Below are positions 51,434 to 60,091 of a stretch of 64,000 bases of DNA, in pieces. The notes under the pieces were generated by a model that was given only the letters and a program-made list of their open reading frames with translations, did no database searches and had not been told where the DNA came from. The position numbers and the translations under genes were made by a program. Positions within the stretch are counted from its first letter, which is position 1; each line of letters starts with the position of its first letter. The stretch comes from Pontiella desulfatans (GTDB lineage Bacteria > Verrucomicrobiota > Kiritimatiellia > Kiritimatiellales > Pontiellaceae): NCBI RefSeq assembly GCF_900890425.1, contig NZ_CAAHFG010000002.1, forward strand, positions 744,001-808,000, given 5' to 3'.

Positions 51434-51853
51434 CTAGTTTCCCTTGACCGAGCTCGTTACGCTTTCCGCATCGGGGGCATATTTGAAAACGGTGATTGCC
51501 TCGAAGGCGTCGCGGCCCTTTTCCGACCACTGGATGCGGGTTGTCACCTCGAAAAGGCCGGGGCGCTCCTCTTCATCGACCATCAGGATTTCCCGGAACC
51601 AGGTATACCCCTCGACATCATCGAAATCGCCATCCTCGGTCATTTCATCCATATCGACGCTTTCGATCGGATTCTCGATGTCCACCCGCTGGATCAATCC
51701 GCGCGCCACATCGCGGTTGCGCGCGGTGCGCACCACCGAAAGGCACCGAGCCATGGCCACCATCATCGACGAAACGCCGACGCTGAGGATAATCAGGGCA
51801 ATCAGCACTTCAATCAGCGTCAGCCCTCTTTTGGATGCAGGTGGTTTTTTCAT
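51434..51853 (-). CDS. GspI-like pseudopilin
   Basis: The protein has 139 residues. The prepilin signal is KRGLTLIEVLIALIILSVGV with cleavage after Gly. The remainder has the GspI pattern with VVRTARNRDVARGLIQRVD. It is the first recognisable gene of the operon; GspG, GspH, GspE, GspF and GspD are not in the window, so they are elsewhere or replaced. No clear ribosome site is seen. Confidence 0.8.
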   Translation of the reverse strand: MKKPPASKRGLTLIEVLIALIILSVGVSSMMVAMARCLSVVRTARNRDVARGLIQRVDIENPIESVDMDEMTEDGDFDDVEGYTWFREILMVDEEERPGLFEVTTRIQWSEKGRDAFEAITVFKYAPDAESVTSSVKGN

Positions 51854-52069
51854 AAAGCAGATGCGAATAATCCCAGTTCGCCGCAGTTAAATAAAGACAA
51901 ACATACCCGCTTTTTATTGCCTTCCAATCCCGACTTTAATGGGCGGGCGGGACGGGGCGGACATAGGGTGCGGGAACGGGGTTGCCGTGGTGGGGGAAGG
52001 GTGTGGTCCGTAATTGGCTCGACCGGTGGGGTGGATTGCGCTTTTTTATGCACAACGGAGCCTCTTGCA
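51854..52069. other. Gene-free stretch upstream of the pseudopilin operon
   Basis: A GC-rich spacer of G runs (GGGCGGGCGGGACGGGGCGG) with no convincing reading frame. It presumably holds the promoter of the secretion operon, but no clear -35/-10 pair is visible. Confidence 0.5.
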
Positions 52070-52212
52070 AAACCCTTCGAGTTTGCGAGGCGGTTTGTTA
52101 AAAGTTATTGGTTATTGGGCTAAACCGATGGTTGCGTACGACGTGTCCTGATAACCAATAACCAGTACCTGATAACTGGAACGGCAAAACCAGAGGTTTT
52201 GCAAGTTCCTCA
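52070..52212. repeat. Nested palindromic repeat
   Basis: The outer arms CTTGCAAAACC and GGTTTTGCAAG (52071 and 52194 regions) enclose inner arms TTATTGGTTATTGGG and GATAACCAATAACC. The element is about 140 bp and is probably a dispersed non-coding repeat. Confidence 0.6.
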
Positions 52213-52230
52213 ACGTATTACTTTTTAAAA

Positions 52231-52425
52231 ATGACCGTCTTCATCTCCATTTTGTTCTGGTTCGGCATCGCTTTCATGGTGGATGGGGCGTGTGGCCTGC
52301 TTTTCCAGGAAAAGTGGCAGAAGCTGGTGGCCGGGCTCAATATCCAGCGTTTGGCATTGATTGAAATCGGCGTATCCCTGGCCTTGCTCGCCGCCCACTA
52401 TATCTTGCTCAATGGCGGAGGCTGA
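52231..52425 (+). CDS. Small DUF2065/YjeT-like membrane protein
   Basis: The protein has 64 residues and two membrane segments: VFISILFWFGIAFMVDGACG and IEIGVSLALLAAHYILL, joined by a short positively charged loop (QEKWQKLVAGLN). Size and layout resemble YjeT/DUF2065 proteins. No ribosome site is visible, so the call is moderate. It lies immediately after the nested palindrome. Confidence 0.5.
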   Translation: MTVFISILFWFGIAFMVDGACGLLFQEKWQKLVAGLNIQRLALIEIGVSLALLAAHYILLNGGG

Positions 52426-52586
52426 TGCGCCTTTTTTTGGAGGGCGGGCCATCCCTGCAACAGGGGCGATGCGGCGGGGTTGGACACAAGCACCGCCTAC
52501 GGGTACCACCCCAGCGGAAAGCTCGCCACCCGCACCTGGAGCCGTACCGCAGGCGTCCCGCCTGCCCCGTGGGGTAGGCTTTCCAG
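52426..52586. other. Spacer with a GTACCGCAGGC palindrome
   Basis: No gene is visible. GCAGGCG-TCC-CGCCTGC at 52549-52565 is one more copy of the covarying hairpin seen at 11254, 60503 and 60700. Confidence 0.6.
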
Positions 52587-52817
52587 CCTGCCCAGCCCGG
52601 CCATGAGCAGGCAAGAAAGCCCGCTCCACATTTGGAGGGCGAGGTTCCATCCGAGCCGCTCGTGGAGGGGCGGACGCTGTCCGCCCGGGCGCACGGCGTG
52701 CGCCCCTCCAGCAACGATTCCATCCGAGCCGCCCGCCGCACCGGATCGTGATTCGCCGCAAACCTCCTTCGCCAAGGCTACGGCGGTCAAGTATCGCGCA
52801 GGGAAACGCAAGGACGG
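52587..52817. repeat. 231-bp repeat, copy A
   Basis: This segment is nearly identical to 53498-53730 (direct orientation). It begins CCTGCCCAGCCCGGCCATGA and ends GGAAACGCAAGGACGG. Differences are scattered single bases. It contains the GGAGGGCGAGGTTCCATCC motif that links it to other palindromic repeats. Open frames across it are by-products of GC content. Confidence 0.75.
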
Positions 52818-53497
52818 GGCGGAAAGAAATTATGGAGTGCGGCGGGAACTGAAAGGCCACGCCGCTTTAAAAACCGGTGCGGACGGTTTTGGTTGGCCAC
52901 ACAATTGAGATGCAATTGCGCGCATAGCACAAAGACCACCGCCAGGCTCTTCATCCCTATATGAACTTTACTTGAATGGTCTCACCACTGAGGACCTAGC
53001 GCGGCATAGCCGCAACCAAATTGTTTAGAACCACTGATGAACACCGAAGACACAGATTTTTTTTTACCACAGAGAACTCAGAGGCACAGAGCACCCTAAT
53101 CCTCTGAGCCTCAGTGTCCTCTAGCGCAGCGGGTGGTGAAAACTTGTCAGGAAAACAAGAAATTGACGGATAGTAGTACGAAGGCACAGAGGAGCGGGAA
53201 TGTTCAATTGCTCTGTGTCTCGGTGACCTCTGTGGTAAAAAAAATCTGTTTAATTGGGTATGATTCACACCAAAGCGGCTTCGCAGTAGAAAAAATGACA
53301 GAACAATTGGGACAGAATGATTTCCTTTATGCCGTAACCATGAATCATTTTGTCCTAATTATTCTGTCAAAAAAATTGCACGATTTGCTTAACCGCGAAT
53401 GAACACGAATTTCCCCTGCGTCCGCACCGGAAATAGTCCTGTTATAAATCGTCCTGTAAAATCTCTCCGTCCGCACCGAGAATCATTTTGCAAAAAT
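52818..53497. repeat. Repeat-only spacer with two large inverted repeats
   Basis: No gene is visible. 53053-53248 is an inverted repeat of CACAGAG type: CAGATTTTTTTTTACCACAG on the left, CTGTGGTAAAAAAAATCTG on the right. 53296-53369 is a second, TGACAGAA...TTCTGTCA, with long arms of about 26 bp. Both look like dispersed structural repeats. Confidence 0.65.
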
Positions 53498-53730
53498 CCT
53501 GCCCAGCCCGGCCATGAGCAGGCAAGAAAGCCCGCTCCACATATTGGAGGGCGAGGTTCCATCCGAGCCGCCCGTGGAGGGGCGGACGCCGTCCGCCCGG
53601 GCGCACGGCGTGCGCCCCTCCAGCAACGATTCCACCCGATCCGCCCGCCGCACCGGATCGTTATTCGCCGCAAACTTCCTTCGCCAAGGCTCCGGCGGTC
53701 AAGTATCGCGCTGGGAAACGCAAGGACGGT
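53498..53730. repeat. 231-bp repeat, copy B
   Basis: Second copy of the segment at 52587, with a one-base insertion. It is followed by a partial copy of the TGACAGAATGATT unit seen at 53296. The gap up to the transposase end at 53816 has no gene. Confidence 0.75.
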
Positions 53731-53815
53731 GCGGGCGGATTATTTGACAGAATGATTTGGTGGCAGAATAATTTTGCGGCGCAGCCGCCCTGGAGCAACA
53801 GTGCTTAACAGCAAC

Positions 53816-54730
53816 CTAAATTTCAGCATTTTTAACGGCGGAGTTGGCGGCGATGAGCAACTTTCTCATGACCGCCGTAAGCGCGACCATTTTGGGGCGG
53901 TGGTTTTCATTTACCAGACGCTGGTAGAACTCGCGCAGAACGGGGTTGTATGTCCTGGCGTTCATGGCAGCCATGTACAGACAGGAGCGCAGCCTGCGCC
54001 TTCCTCCGCAGACATGCCGTCTGCCGGACTTGCCCCCGCTGTCCCGGTTGAAGGGAGCGAGTCCCGCCAGCGACGCGATCTCCCTGCGCGAAAGCGTGCC
54101 GATCTCGGGGAGATGGGCGAGCAGTGTCACCGCATTGACGATGCCCAGACCTTTGATGGACTGGATGCACTTGGCCTTCTTCGTCATGGTTGCGTCTTCG
54201 GCAAGGGTGTCAGTGATTTTCGCTTCGATTTTCTCGAGCTGCTTTTCAAGCCATTTGAGGTGCTGTTTGATCAGTCTGATCATCTCCGGCTCGTCGGCGG
54301 TTCCCAAGCGGTTCTTCTCGGCCGTATGCATGTCGCTCAGGTGCACCCTTCGGTCAACGAGAGCGGTGAGCCTACGCTGCGCAGAGGAAGGCTTCTTGGA
54401 CGGCTTGGGCTCGGTGTGCGACGCAAAGTCGCAAATCATCCGCGCGTCGATCGGGTCGGTCTTGGCGATCTGCCCCATGCCCAGCGCGAAGTGCCGGACA
54501 CGCGACGGGTTCACGATGCTCGCGGTGCCGTCGGCGGCCATCACCATCCAGGCGGCCATGCGTTCGTAGCCTCCCGTGGACTCGAAGACATAGTGGGCGT
54601 TGCCCGCCCAGTTCATAAGCGCCGTGGCACCCTCGCAGGTGTTGTCGAAGCGCCGCGCTGTTTTTCCATTGAAGGCGTCCAGATGCTTCTTGGAAACATC
54701 GACGCCGCAGTATACTTTTTCCATGTTCAT
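53816..54730 (-). CDS. IS110-family transposase (intact)
   Basis: The protein has 304 residues. The DEDD-type catalytic domain has YCGVDVSKKHL, FESTGGYERM and AKTDPIDARMI. The C-terminal transposase_20 domain reads SIKGLGIVNAVTLLAHLPEI and LAGLAPFNRDSGGKSGRR. No frameshift is seen, so it may be active. IS110 elements usually lack inverted ends, so its boundaries cannot be fixed from sequence alone; they probably lie near 53.76 and 54.85 kb. Confidence 0.88.
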   Translation of the reverse strand: MNMEKVYCGVDVSKKHLDAFNGKTARRFDNTCEGATALMNWAGNAHYVFESTGGYERMAAWMVMAADGTASIVNPSRVRHFALGMGQIAKTDPIDARMICDFASHTEPKPSKKPSSAQRRLTALVDRRVHLSDMHTAEKNRLGTADEPEMIRLIKQHLKWLEKQLEKIEAKITDTLAEDATMTKKAKCIQSIKGLGIVNAVTLLAHLPEIGTLSRREIASLAGLAPFNRDSGGKSGRRHVCGGRRRLRSCLYMAAMNARTYNPVLREFYQRLVNENHRPKMVALTAVMRKLLIAANSAVKNAEI

Positions 54731-55104
54731 ATTTGCTCCTACTTGCTAATGCGAGCTCGCTCGTACGGCTCATGCAACAGTTCGAGTTCAATATGGCAAC
54801 CATCCGGCGGATCCGGGCTCCAGGACGTTCGCCCAAGGCGAACCAGTGCGCGACGATCTCACCGGACGGGAACCTCTCCCGGCTGGCCGGCCGGGGGAGG
54901 CACTCCTCTACGAGGATTGCACAACCCCTTTCACGGGAAAAAGGATTTCTCCGACGCTATAGAAATTCATTCTCAAAATCCTTTTTCCCTACCTGTTTTG
55001 AGTTGGTTGGAAAACATACAAGTGCGCCGACGGCGTCGGCGCTTTCCGTTGTGCGGGCGGTTGAGGAGTTAAAAGACGGCCTGCCATGGGAGTTGAATGC
55101 CGAA
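54731..55104. other. Gene-free gap between IS110 and the integron
   Basis: It holds the probable IS110 left end and a perfect 9-bp-arm hairpin, GCGCCGACG-G-CGTCGGCGC, at 55024-55042. A plus-strand frame ending at 55116 (EELKDGLPWELNAEMTN) looks protein-like at its end, but has no recognisable start or family. Confidence 0.45.
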
Positions 55105-55127
55105 ATGACGAATTAGGCGGCCTGACC
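55105..55127 (+). repeat. Left copy of the 23-bp inverted repeat bounding the integron
   Basis: It is a perfect inverted match to 60311-60333. It contains the stop codon of the truncated integrase, so that gene ends at this repeat. Outside both repeats the flanks share TTGAAT followed by CGAA, a possible target duplication. Confidence 0.75.
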
Positions 55128-55472
55128 CTTTTTCTCGCAAGCCGAGAGCCGCCCTTCCCAGTCGTAGGCCGCCGGCCAGTCCAGTTCCGTCATTTCCAGA
55201 AACAGGATTCTGAGTGCGTAAATGACTTGGCGCAACTGCCAGACCTTAAAACCGGGCGTTCTGCCTAACACATCGAGATAGGAATCGAGATAGGCAGAAG
55301 ACACAGCGTTCAGTTTAAGCCCGTCCAGCCCATAAACGAACTCCTGCGCACGCCGCACATGCCACTCAGCATTTCGGCCGGAGACCCCGTATTTGGCGAG
55401 CTTCTCGGCATACTTGCCCCAGAACACCTGCTCTTTGCCCGACATTTTTCTTTTCACATGCTCTTTAGCCAT
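55113..55472 (-). pseudogene. intI: Truncated integron integrase (N-terminal domain only)
   Basis: A 119-residue frame has the N-terminal SAM-like domain of integron integrases: FWGKYAEKLAKYGVSGRNAE, then WHVRRAQEFV, then GRTPGFKVWQLRQVIYALRI. It ends at the left inverted repeat, before any catalytic Arg, His or Tyr. A full enzyme has about 320 residues. It points away from the cassettes, the normal layout. It cannot be an active recombinase. Confidence 0.75.
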
Positions 55473-55559
55473 GCATTCTACCTATCACATAAAAAAAGGC
55501 CTGTTAAGGAAATAAATAGGCAGATGCCGTTTCTGCCTAATCAACTGTTCGATTGAATA
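55473..55559 (+). promoter_or_regulatory. Presumed attI/leader region of the integron
   Basis: This AT-rich stretch lies between the integrase and the first cassette gene. GTTCGAT (55547-55553) is a plausible insertion point, since the cassette's own 3' box ends TTCGAAC (57246-57252). It also has an imperfect inverted repeat (GGCAGATGCCGTTTCTGCC). Confidence 0.45.
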
Positions 55560-57218
55560 ATGAAAAATAATACTAAACTAATCTTTTGGGCGGCATTAAT
55601 TCTCTTGCTCGTAAGCTGTACGCATTTTCCTTCATCCGAAGAGAATGAGCAGAAGTCTTCTACTGAAGATTTCACAGACGTCGCGCATGCGCTTGCTGTT
55701 TTTCAAGGCCCAGGCTCCGGCTTGAACGACAGCATTAAGGCAAAAAATTATCTGATAGAACATTCAGAAGAGTCCATCGATCCTCTATTAGAAATCGTAA
55801 AGACCAGAGATTACTCATGGCAGACGGCTGGTCATGCCTTGGCGAAGACTAAAAATGAAAAGGTTCTCTACACGTTTATAGAGTTACTTGCCGACAATCA
55901 TTTTGAAACAGAGGCAGACGGCTCCCGCAGGCTGTTTGCGAAAGGGGTTTCCTATGGAGGAAACATTGCTAAATTTTTAGGAAAAATGGGAGATGAAAGA
56001 GCGATCCAAGCTCTGAGGGATGCCGTTGATCAAGGCGACCATCAAGTCAGGTGGGCCGCAATAAAAGCCCTGTACTATCTGGGTGACCTCTCAATGGATC
56101 AGCTTTTTGAGATGGGAATAAATGAAGGATACCATTCTACCGGAACTGTTATTTTAGGTATCGCTTATGATGACAAATACTCTGATCCCGCTTATATCCT
56201 GACTGTTCTTGACCGTTTTATCGAAACTTTTCCTGAAGAGGAGTTCGAAGTAAGCTTAGCTCATGGGTATAAGGCGTACTGCTATGACTATCTTGGACAA
56301 TATCCAGAAGCCTTGAGAGAGATCGACGTAGTCTTCGAGAGGCAGGGATACCTATCGTCACCGACCAAAAAGCACAAAGAGCGAATCTGGAACAAGATGA
56401 TCGCGCCCCCCACCGCGACATGGAGCTATGTAAACGCCTGTGAAGGCGATGCTGAATGTAGCCTAAGCTTGAATATACTGTTTAAAACAAATGAGGTGAA
56501 AGTCTCCACCGCCTATACGTCTTTCTTTAAACCACACAACTATTCCGACACAGGATCGAACAGCACGCATACTTTATCCCAATTCCCAATTGAAACGGGC
56601 AACCCACAATCGAATGGTGACAATGAGACACTTGAGAAATCTCATTCATCTTTTTGCGTATCGGGTATTACTGAAACCGGTGTCGTTGTTCGAGTGGAGT
56701 TTGAATGCAGCTCGATAGAGGATGAGATTAGCTGCGATGTTGATCATAGCGTCCTTATTCCCTTTGGAGGAACCGGTCGCTGTAAAAAGGACGACGTACT
56801 ATATCGATGGAAATGGGAGAATCTAAAAACGCGTCAGAGTCCCCATTTTATCGCACCTATAGATGTACTGGTTGTTCCAGAAAAAAAGACCCCGGTTGAT
56901 GAAAAAGATAAAGCGACAGGACTCAAGCTTGTTGGTAGGTGGAAGGCAGTATTTGAGCCAAATATTCAAGTTATACACTGGTTTAAAGCCAATGGGGAGC
57001 ATGTCCATGAAATGTTGGGCGGTGACATGAAGATAGACGGGGTTTGGGAGGTCGTGGGAGATACGCTGCGAATCAAATCAGGTGATATAGTGCTGCTGGG
57101 ATCTAAACAGAAAAGCTCTACAACCTGGGTGGAACACAAAATCATCCATCTTTCAAAAGAAGAACTTCACACGCAACTGGAAGGTCGTCCTGTGGTCAAA
57201 TATGTCAGGATGAAATGA
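55560..57218 (+). CDS. Cassette 1: lipoprotein with HEAT-like repeats
   Basis: The protein has 552 residues. A lipoprotein signal (ILLLVSC) is followed by HEAT/TPR-like helical repeats (DPLLEIVKTRDYSWQTAGHA, DERAIQALRDAVDQGDHQVR). A beta-rich middle part and a C-terminal lipocalin-like domain come next (LVGRWKAVFEPNIQVIHWFK, WEVVGDTLRIKSGDIVLLG). The codon choice is AT-rich, unlike the chromosome. The function is unknown. It is the first gene of the integron array, one base after the leader region. Confidence 0.75.
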   Translation: MKNNTKLIFWAALILLLVSCTHFPSSEENEQKSSTEDFTDVAHALAVFQGPGSGLNDSIKAKNYLIEHSEESIDPLLEIVKTRDYSWQTAGHALAKTKNEKVLYTFIELLADNHFETEADGSRRLFAKGVSYGGNIAKFLGKMGDERAIQALRDAVDQGDHQVRWAAIKALYYLGDLSMDQLFEMGINEGYHSTGTVILGIAYDDKYSDPAYILTVLDRFIETFPEEEFEVSLAHGYKAYCYDYLGQYPEALREIDVVFERQGYLSSPTKKHKERIWNKMIAPPTATWSYVNACEGDAECSLSLNILFKTNEVKVSTAYTSFFKPHNYSDTGSNSTHTLSQFPIETGNPQSNGDNETLEKSHSSFCVSGITETGVVVRVEFECSSIEDEISCDVDHSVLIPFGGTGRCKKDDVLYRWKWENLKTRQSPHFIAPIDVLVVPEKKTPVDEKDKATGLKLVGRWKAVFEPNIQVIHWFKANGEHVHEMLGGDMKIDGVWEVVGDTLRIKSGDIVLLGSKQKSSTTWVEHKIIHLSKEELHTQLEGRPVVKYVRMK

Positions 57219-57245
57219 GTGAAAAACCACTAATAGAAAAGAAAA

Positions 57246-57332
57246 TTCGAACCAGATCCTAGACCCTACTTGGACAACGCCCGTTTTGAAGGCAACGTCT
57301 ATTTCCCAAGCGGGTCAGGATTAACGTTGGAA
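57246..57332 (+). repeat. attC site 1
   Basis: TTCGAAC (57246-57252) and GTTGGAA (57326-57332) are the outer boxes. Between them ATCCTAGACCC and GGGTCAGGAT pair except for one extra A, and CTTGG/CCAAG forms the inner stem. This is the extrahelical-base pattern of attC. The centre CTACTTGGACAACGCCCG is shared with attC 3. Confidence 0.75.
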
Positions 57333-57340
57333 ACAGATAG

Positions 57341-57925
57341 ATGAAACAACTAATCCCATTCTTAGCAATTGTTATCTTAACGGGCTGTGCTGGCCCAATG
57401 GATTATGTTTCTCCGGGACTCCAAGTTGTCGGGAGGTTAAACCAGACAAATATTTATGCGACTCAGCCCTATGACTATCGTCATATGAAACGGATTTTGG
57501 ATGAATCAAATACTGAAGAAGAAAATCACAGACCAAAAGAACCCGTCGAAATATCAGAAAACGGAGAATTTGAGATTAACGTATATGGGTTTAGAAGAGG
57601 TGGTTTATTTTGGATTCTTCCACCGCTTGGAGGAATTGGGTTAGATTACAAAGCAGAAGTTATTATTGAAGTAGAGGGGCAATCTCCCAGAGGAATTGTC
57701 ATGGGAAAGAAACCCGAAACTTACATTTATGACCCTGAGCAAAAAAAGGTTGTTAGAGATGTCTCAGATTTCATTCAAGTTGTTTCAGTATCAAAGACAG
57801 AAAGAACGGAGCCCTTCCCGTGGAGTGAAGACAAAAAAGAAATTGTGGATAAATTAACAATTAAAATAAAAGATTTCCAACCAGTGAATTCACATGTACC
57901 AGTTAAACGCGGCGAAATTTATTGA
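57341..57925 (+). CDS. Cassette 2: small lipoprotein
   Basis: The protein has 194 residues. A lipoprotein signal (FLAIVILTGC) precedes a mixed domain (FEINVYGFRRGGLFWILPPL, VIIEVEGQSPRGIVMG). The last codons run through the 5' half of its own attC. The family is not recognised. The codon choice is AT-rich. Confidence 0.65.
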   Translation: MKQLIPFLAIVILTGCAGPMDYVSPGLQVVGRLNQTNIYATQPYDYRHMKRILDESNTEEENHRPKEPVEISENGEFEINVYGFRRGGLFWILPPLGGIGLDYKAEVIIEVEGQSPRGIVMGKKPETYIYDPEQKKVVRDVSDFIQVVSVSKTERTEPFPWSEDKKEIVDKLTIKIKDFQPVNSHVPVKRGEIY

Positions 57926-57977
57926 TGAGGCAAAGCCGTTTGCGCGTTTAACTGGCCAGTGATTCTGGTCGTTGGCA
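57875..57977 (+). repeat. attC site 2
   Basis: TTCCAAC (57875-57881) matches the complement of this cassette's own 5' end (TTGGAA at 57327). CCAGTTAAACGCG and CGCGTTTAACTGG make a perfect 13-bp inner stem. GTTGGCA closes it at 57971. The cassette therefore spans 57327-57971. Confidence 0.8.
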
Positions 57978-57994
57978 TGACATAAGAAAAATAC

Positions 57995-58381
57995 ATGGAA
58001 GAAGCATTAACATCTGAACCTTTCACAGTATGGGGATTGATATCCTCAGCTGGAATATTTGGTGCGATAGTAATTCTTATCTCAAGCCTATTGATCATAG
58101 TCAGCACAATTGGATTAATCTCCAACAGATCAAAATCGAAATTCTATCAGTGGATTCTCGGAGTAATAGTTAAGTTCAACTTATTGTCAGCCACCATTAT
58201 TTTTACAGCAGGAATCATAAAATTCATTGTGATTAGTCAGACAGCAATGTGTTTTCATTATCATAGTTATTTGAAGGAACTATTGATGGGAATTCACATT
58301 CTATTGCTCACAGCCTTAGTCGCTTTCGGTATAAAAACTTTGAGTTCAATCAAACAGAAATTTTGCCAACCAGAACATTGA
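57995..58381 (+). CDS. Cassette 3: small membrane protein
   Basis: The protein has 128 residues with three likely membrane spans: FGAIVILISSLLIIVSTIGL, LLSATIIFTAGIIKFIVI and GIHILLLTALVAFGI. No family is recognised. The stop lies within its attC site. Gene cassettes often encode small membrane proteins like this. Confidence 0.6.
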   Translation: MEEALTSEPFTVWGLISSAGIFGAIVILISSLLIIVSTIGLISNRSKSKFYQWILGVIVKFNLLSATIIFTAGIIKFIVISQTAMCFHYHSYLKELLMGIHILLLTALVAFGIKTLSSIKQKFCQPEH

Positions 58382-58453
58382 GCCTACTTGGACAACGCCC
58401 GATAAATTCGGTCAACGTTTAATTCCCAAGGCGGCTCATGTTGAACGTTCGAG
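58364..58453 (+). repeat. attC site 3
   Basis: TGCCAAC (58364-58370) is the complement of the cassette's 5' end (TTGGCA at 57972). GAACATTGAGCC and GGCTCATGTTGAAC pair with one extra T, and CTACTTGG/CCAAGGC gives the inner stem. GTTCGAG closes it at 58447. Cassette 3 spans 57972-58447. Confidence 0.82.
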
Positions 58454-58461
58454 AAAATAAA

Positions 58462-59994
58462 ATGAAAACAATAAAGCTATTAGCAATACTGCCATATCTC
58501 GTAATCACAACAATTGCCTCAGAATTATCAGAACCAGACTTAAGCCTCAACATTCGCTGTAATGAAGGAGAAGTTATCCTTGCGGGCAACTCCAATACCA
58601 ACTTTGAGTATTTCATATGCTCATCCAGCAACTTGACCGAGTGGTGTGTTCTCAACGAACACAAATCACCAACAAACGGCCTTTCAGAAATCTCAATAAC
58701 CAAACCTCTTTCAAACCAAGCATTTTTCAAAAAAACAGTTGCGTCTGTGAAAGATATTGCATTCGTTACAACAGGGAATGCTGATATTTCAACAGGAGCA
58801 ATTAGAAAGGACGGCTACTCACTTTTCGTAGTATCGACTGATAATTCATCTGGTGAGGCATTATTCACTACCCCCGATGGATCAGGAGCCTTGATAGCTT
58901 ACAACGAGAATGGACTTCCTGAAACATTAACCACAGATAAGTATGTTTTCTACTTCACGAACTGGAGAAGTGACTCTGCTGATGTGTATTGCATCTCAAA
59001 CGGAATTGTTTTGGAAACTTGTTATAATGTTCCCGTTGATGAAGCACTCATTGAACAAGCACAAGAACTGACAGCTGACATCCCCCAAACAATGCTTACC
59101 CTTGCCTCTCAGCAGAACTCATCTAATCTTGATGAATTTCAAAAGAATCTTTCGATTGCAGGGACTGCCGCAAGCACGGGGATTTGCATAGTAAGCACCG
59201 CTGCAACAATTGGTTCATGGGGAACCTCATCAGGGATTACAGTCCCTGTTGCGGCAGTTTCATGCACAAGTGCAGTACTTGATATTACAGCACTAATTAC
59301 AGAAAATCGCTGGATTGGTCGAGCAAGTACTGTTTGGTCTGCAACTACTGCCTTTATCAATCCCGGCGGATGGGCAACAGCGACCGCATCAGCAATCGGT
59401 TTTGGAAATTCTTTGCTAGGGGAGTACCTAAATGGGGCTACAGACGCAAGAGATGCAATTGAAGAGATAGAGAATAATTATGGAACCGAATTTAAAGGAA
59501 TTACATTCCCTCTTGGACTTGCGAGCTTCGCCGACAGAGTAATCTCGTATAATCCAAGTTACTCTGGCGGAGCAACACCCACTGAACCTACATCTATGAA
59601 TGAACAATCAGCAATTGGCTCCCCTGATCATCCGGGAGGAATTAGCCCGGGTAGCGTTGCTTTGGGATCAGGAGGAAGGATTGTTTTAAAGTTTACAGAT
59701 AATTATCTACTAGGTAGCGATAGCAGCGCCCCAGATCTATATATTTTCGAGGTAGGAAGTAATGTTGAGGATACATTTGTCGAAATAAGTAGTAATGGCT
59801 CTACTTGGCACTCCGTTGGGAAAGTCTACGGAGGAACCTCGTCAATTGATATTGATAGTTATGGTTTTTCATCAAGCAATACATTTAGCTATGTTCGACT
59901 AACTGATGACCCCAATGAGGGCGGCAACACAGGGACGTGCGTTGGAGCAGACATTGATGCAGTAGGCGCAATATCTTCTACTAGAAGAAACTAG
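58462..59994 (+). CDS. Cassette 4: secreted protein with hydrophobic middle and C-terminal beta domain
   Basis: The protein has 510 residues. A signal peptide (MKTIKLLAILPYLVITTIAS) leads to a beta domain with YFICSSSNLTEWCVL. A middle Gly/Ala-rich hydrophobic region follows (about 230-320: AASTGICIVSTAATIGSW, VPVAAVSCTSAVLDITALI), resembling pore-forming or membrane-inserting segments. A C-terminal galactose-binding-like domain ends it (GSGGRIVLKFTDNYLLG, STWHSVGKVYGG). The start at 58462 is chosen because the upstream ATG at 58438 lies inside attC 3. Confidence 0.65.
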   Translation: MKTIKLLAILPYLVITTIASELSEPDLSLNIRCNEGEVILAGNSNTNFEYFICSSSNLTEWCVLNEHKSPTNGLSEISITKPLSNQAFFKKTVASVKDIAFVTTGNADISTGAIRKDGYSLFVVSTDNSSGEALFTTPDGSGALIAYNENGLPETLTTDKYVFYFTNWRSDSADVYCISNGIVLETCYNVPVDEALIEQAQELTADIPQTMLTLASQQNSSNLDEFQKNLSIAGTAASTGICIVSTAATIGSWGTSSGITVPVAAVSCTSAVLDITALITENRWIGRASTVWSATTAFINPGGWATATASAIGFGNSLLGEYLNGATDARDAIEEIENNYGTEFKGITFPLGLASFADRVISYNPSYSGGATPTEPTSMNEQSAIGSPDHPGGISPGSVALGSGGRIVLKFTDNYLLGSDSSAPDLYIFEVGSNVEDTFVEISSNGSTWHSVGKVYGGTSSIDIDSYGFSSSNTFSYVRLTDDPNEGGNTGTCVGADIDAVGAISSTRRN

Positions 59995-60068
59995 CTCGAA
60001 CAAAGCGTTCCACAACTATTTCTCACCGCGCAAACGCGGCGAGAAAAGTGTGAACGCACACGTTAGCA
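59995..60068 (+). repeat. attC site 4
   Basis: CTCGAAC (59995-60001) is the complement of cassette 4's 5' end (TTCGAG at 58448). The stems GCGTTC/GAACGC and TTCTCACCGCG/CGCGGCGAGAA surround a CAAA loop. GTTAGCA closes it at 60062. The cassette spans 58448-60062. Confidence 0.82.
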
Positions 60069-60091
60069 AATAATAAAATAGGAAATACATT

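Noticed and set aside
51850-52053. Possible GspH-type gene upstream of GspI
   Set aside because: The frame has no prepilin signal, is Pro/Arg-rich, and crosses G-run spacer.
52409-53673. Minus-strand frames in the repeat region near 52.4-53.7 kb
   Set aside because: The same peptide-like text appears in both copies of the 231-bp repeat and follows the palindromes, so it is repeat sequence rather than protein.
53816-54730. IS110 transposase as part of the integron
   Set aside because: It lies outside the 23-bp inverted repeat and has no attC nearby, so it is a separate insertion.
54733-55116. Plus-strand frame before the integron ending EELKDGLPWELNAEMTN
   Set aside because: Only its last part looks protein-like. 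It starts inside the IS110 end region, matches no family I know, and ends in the 23-bp repeat. A gene cannot be supported.
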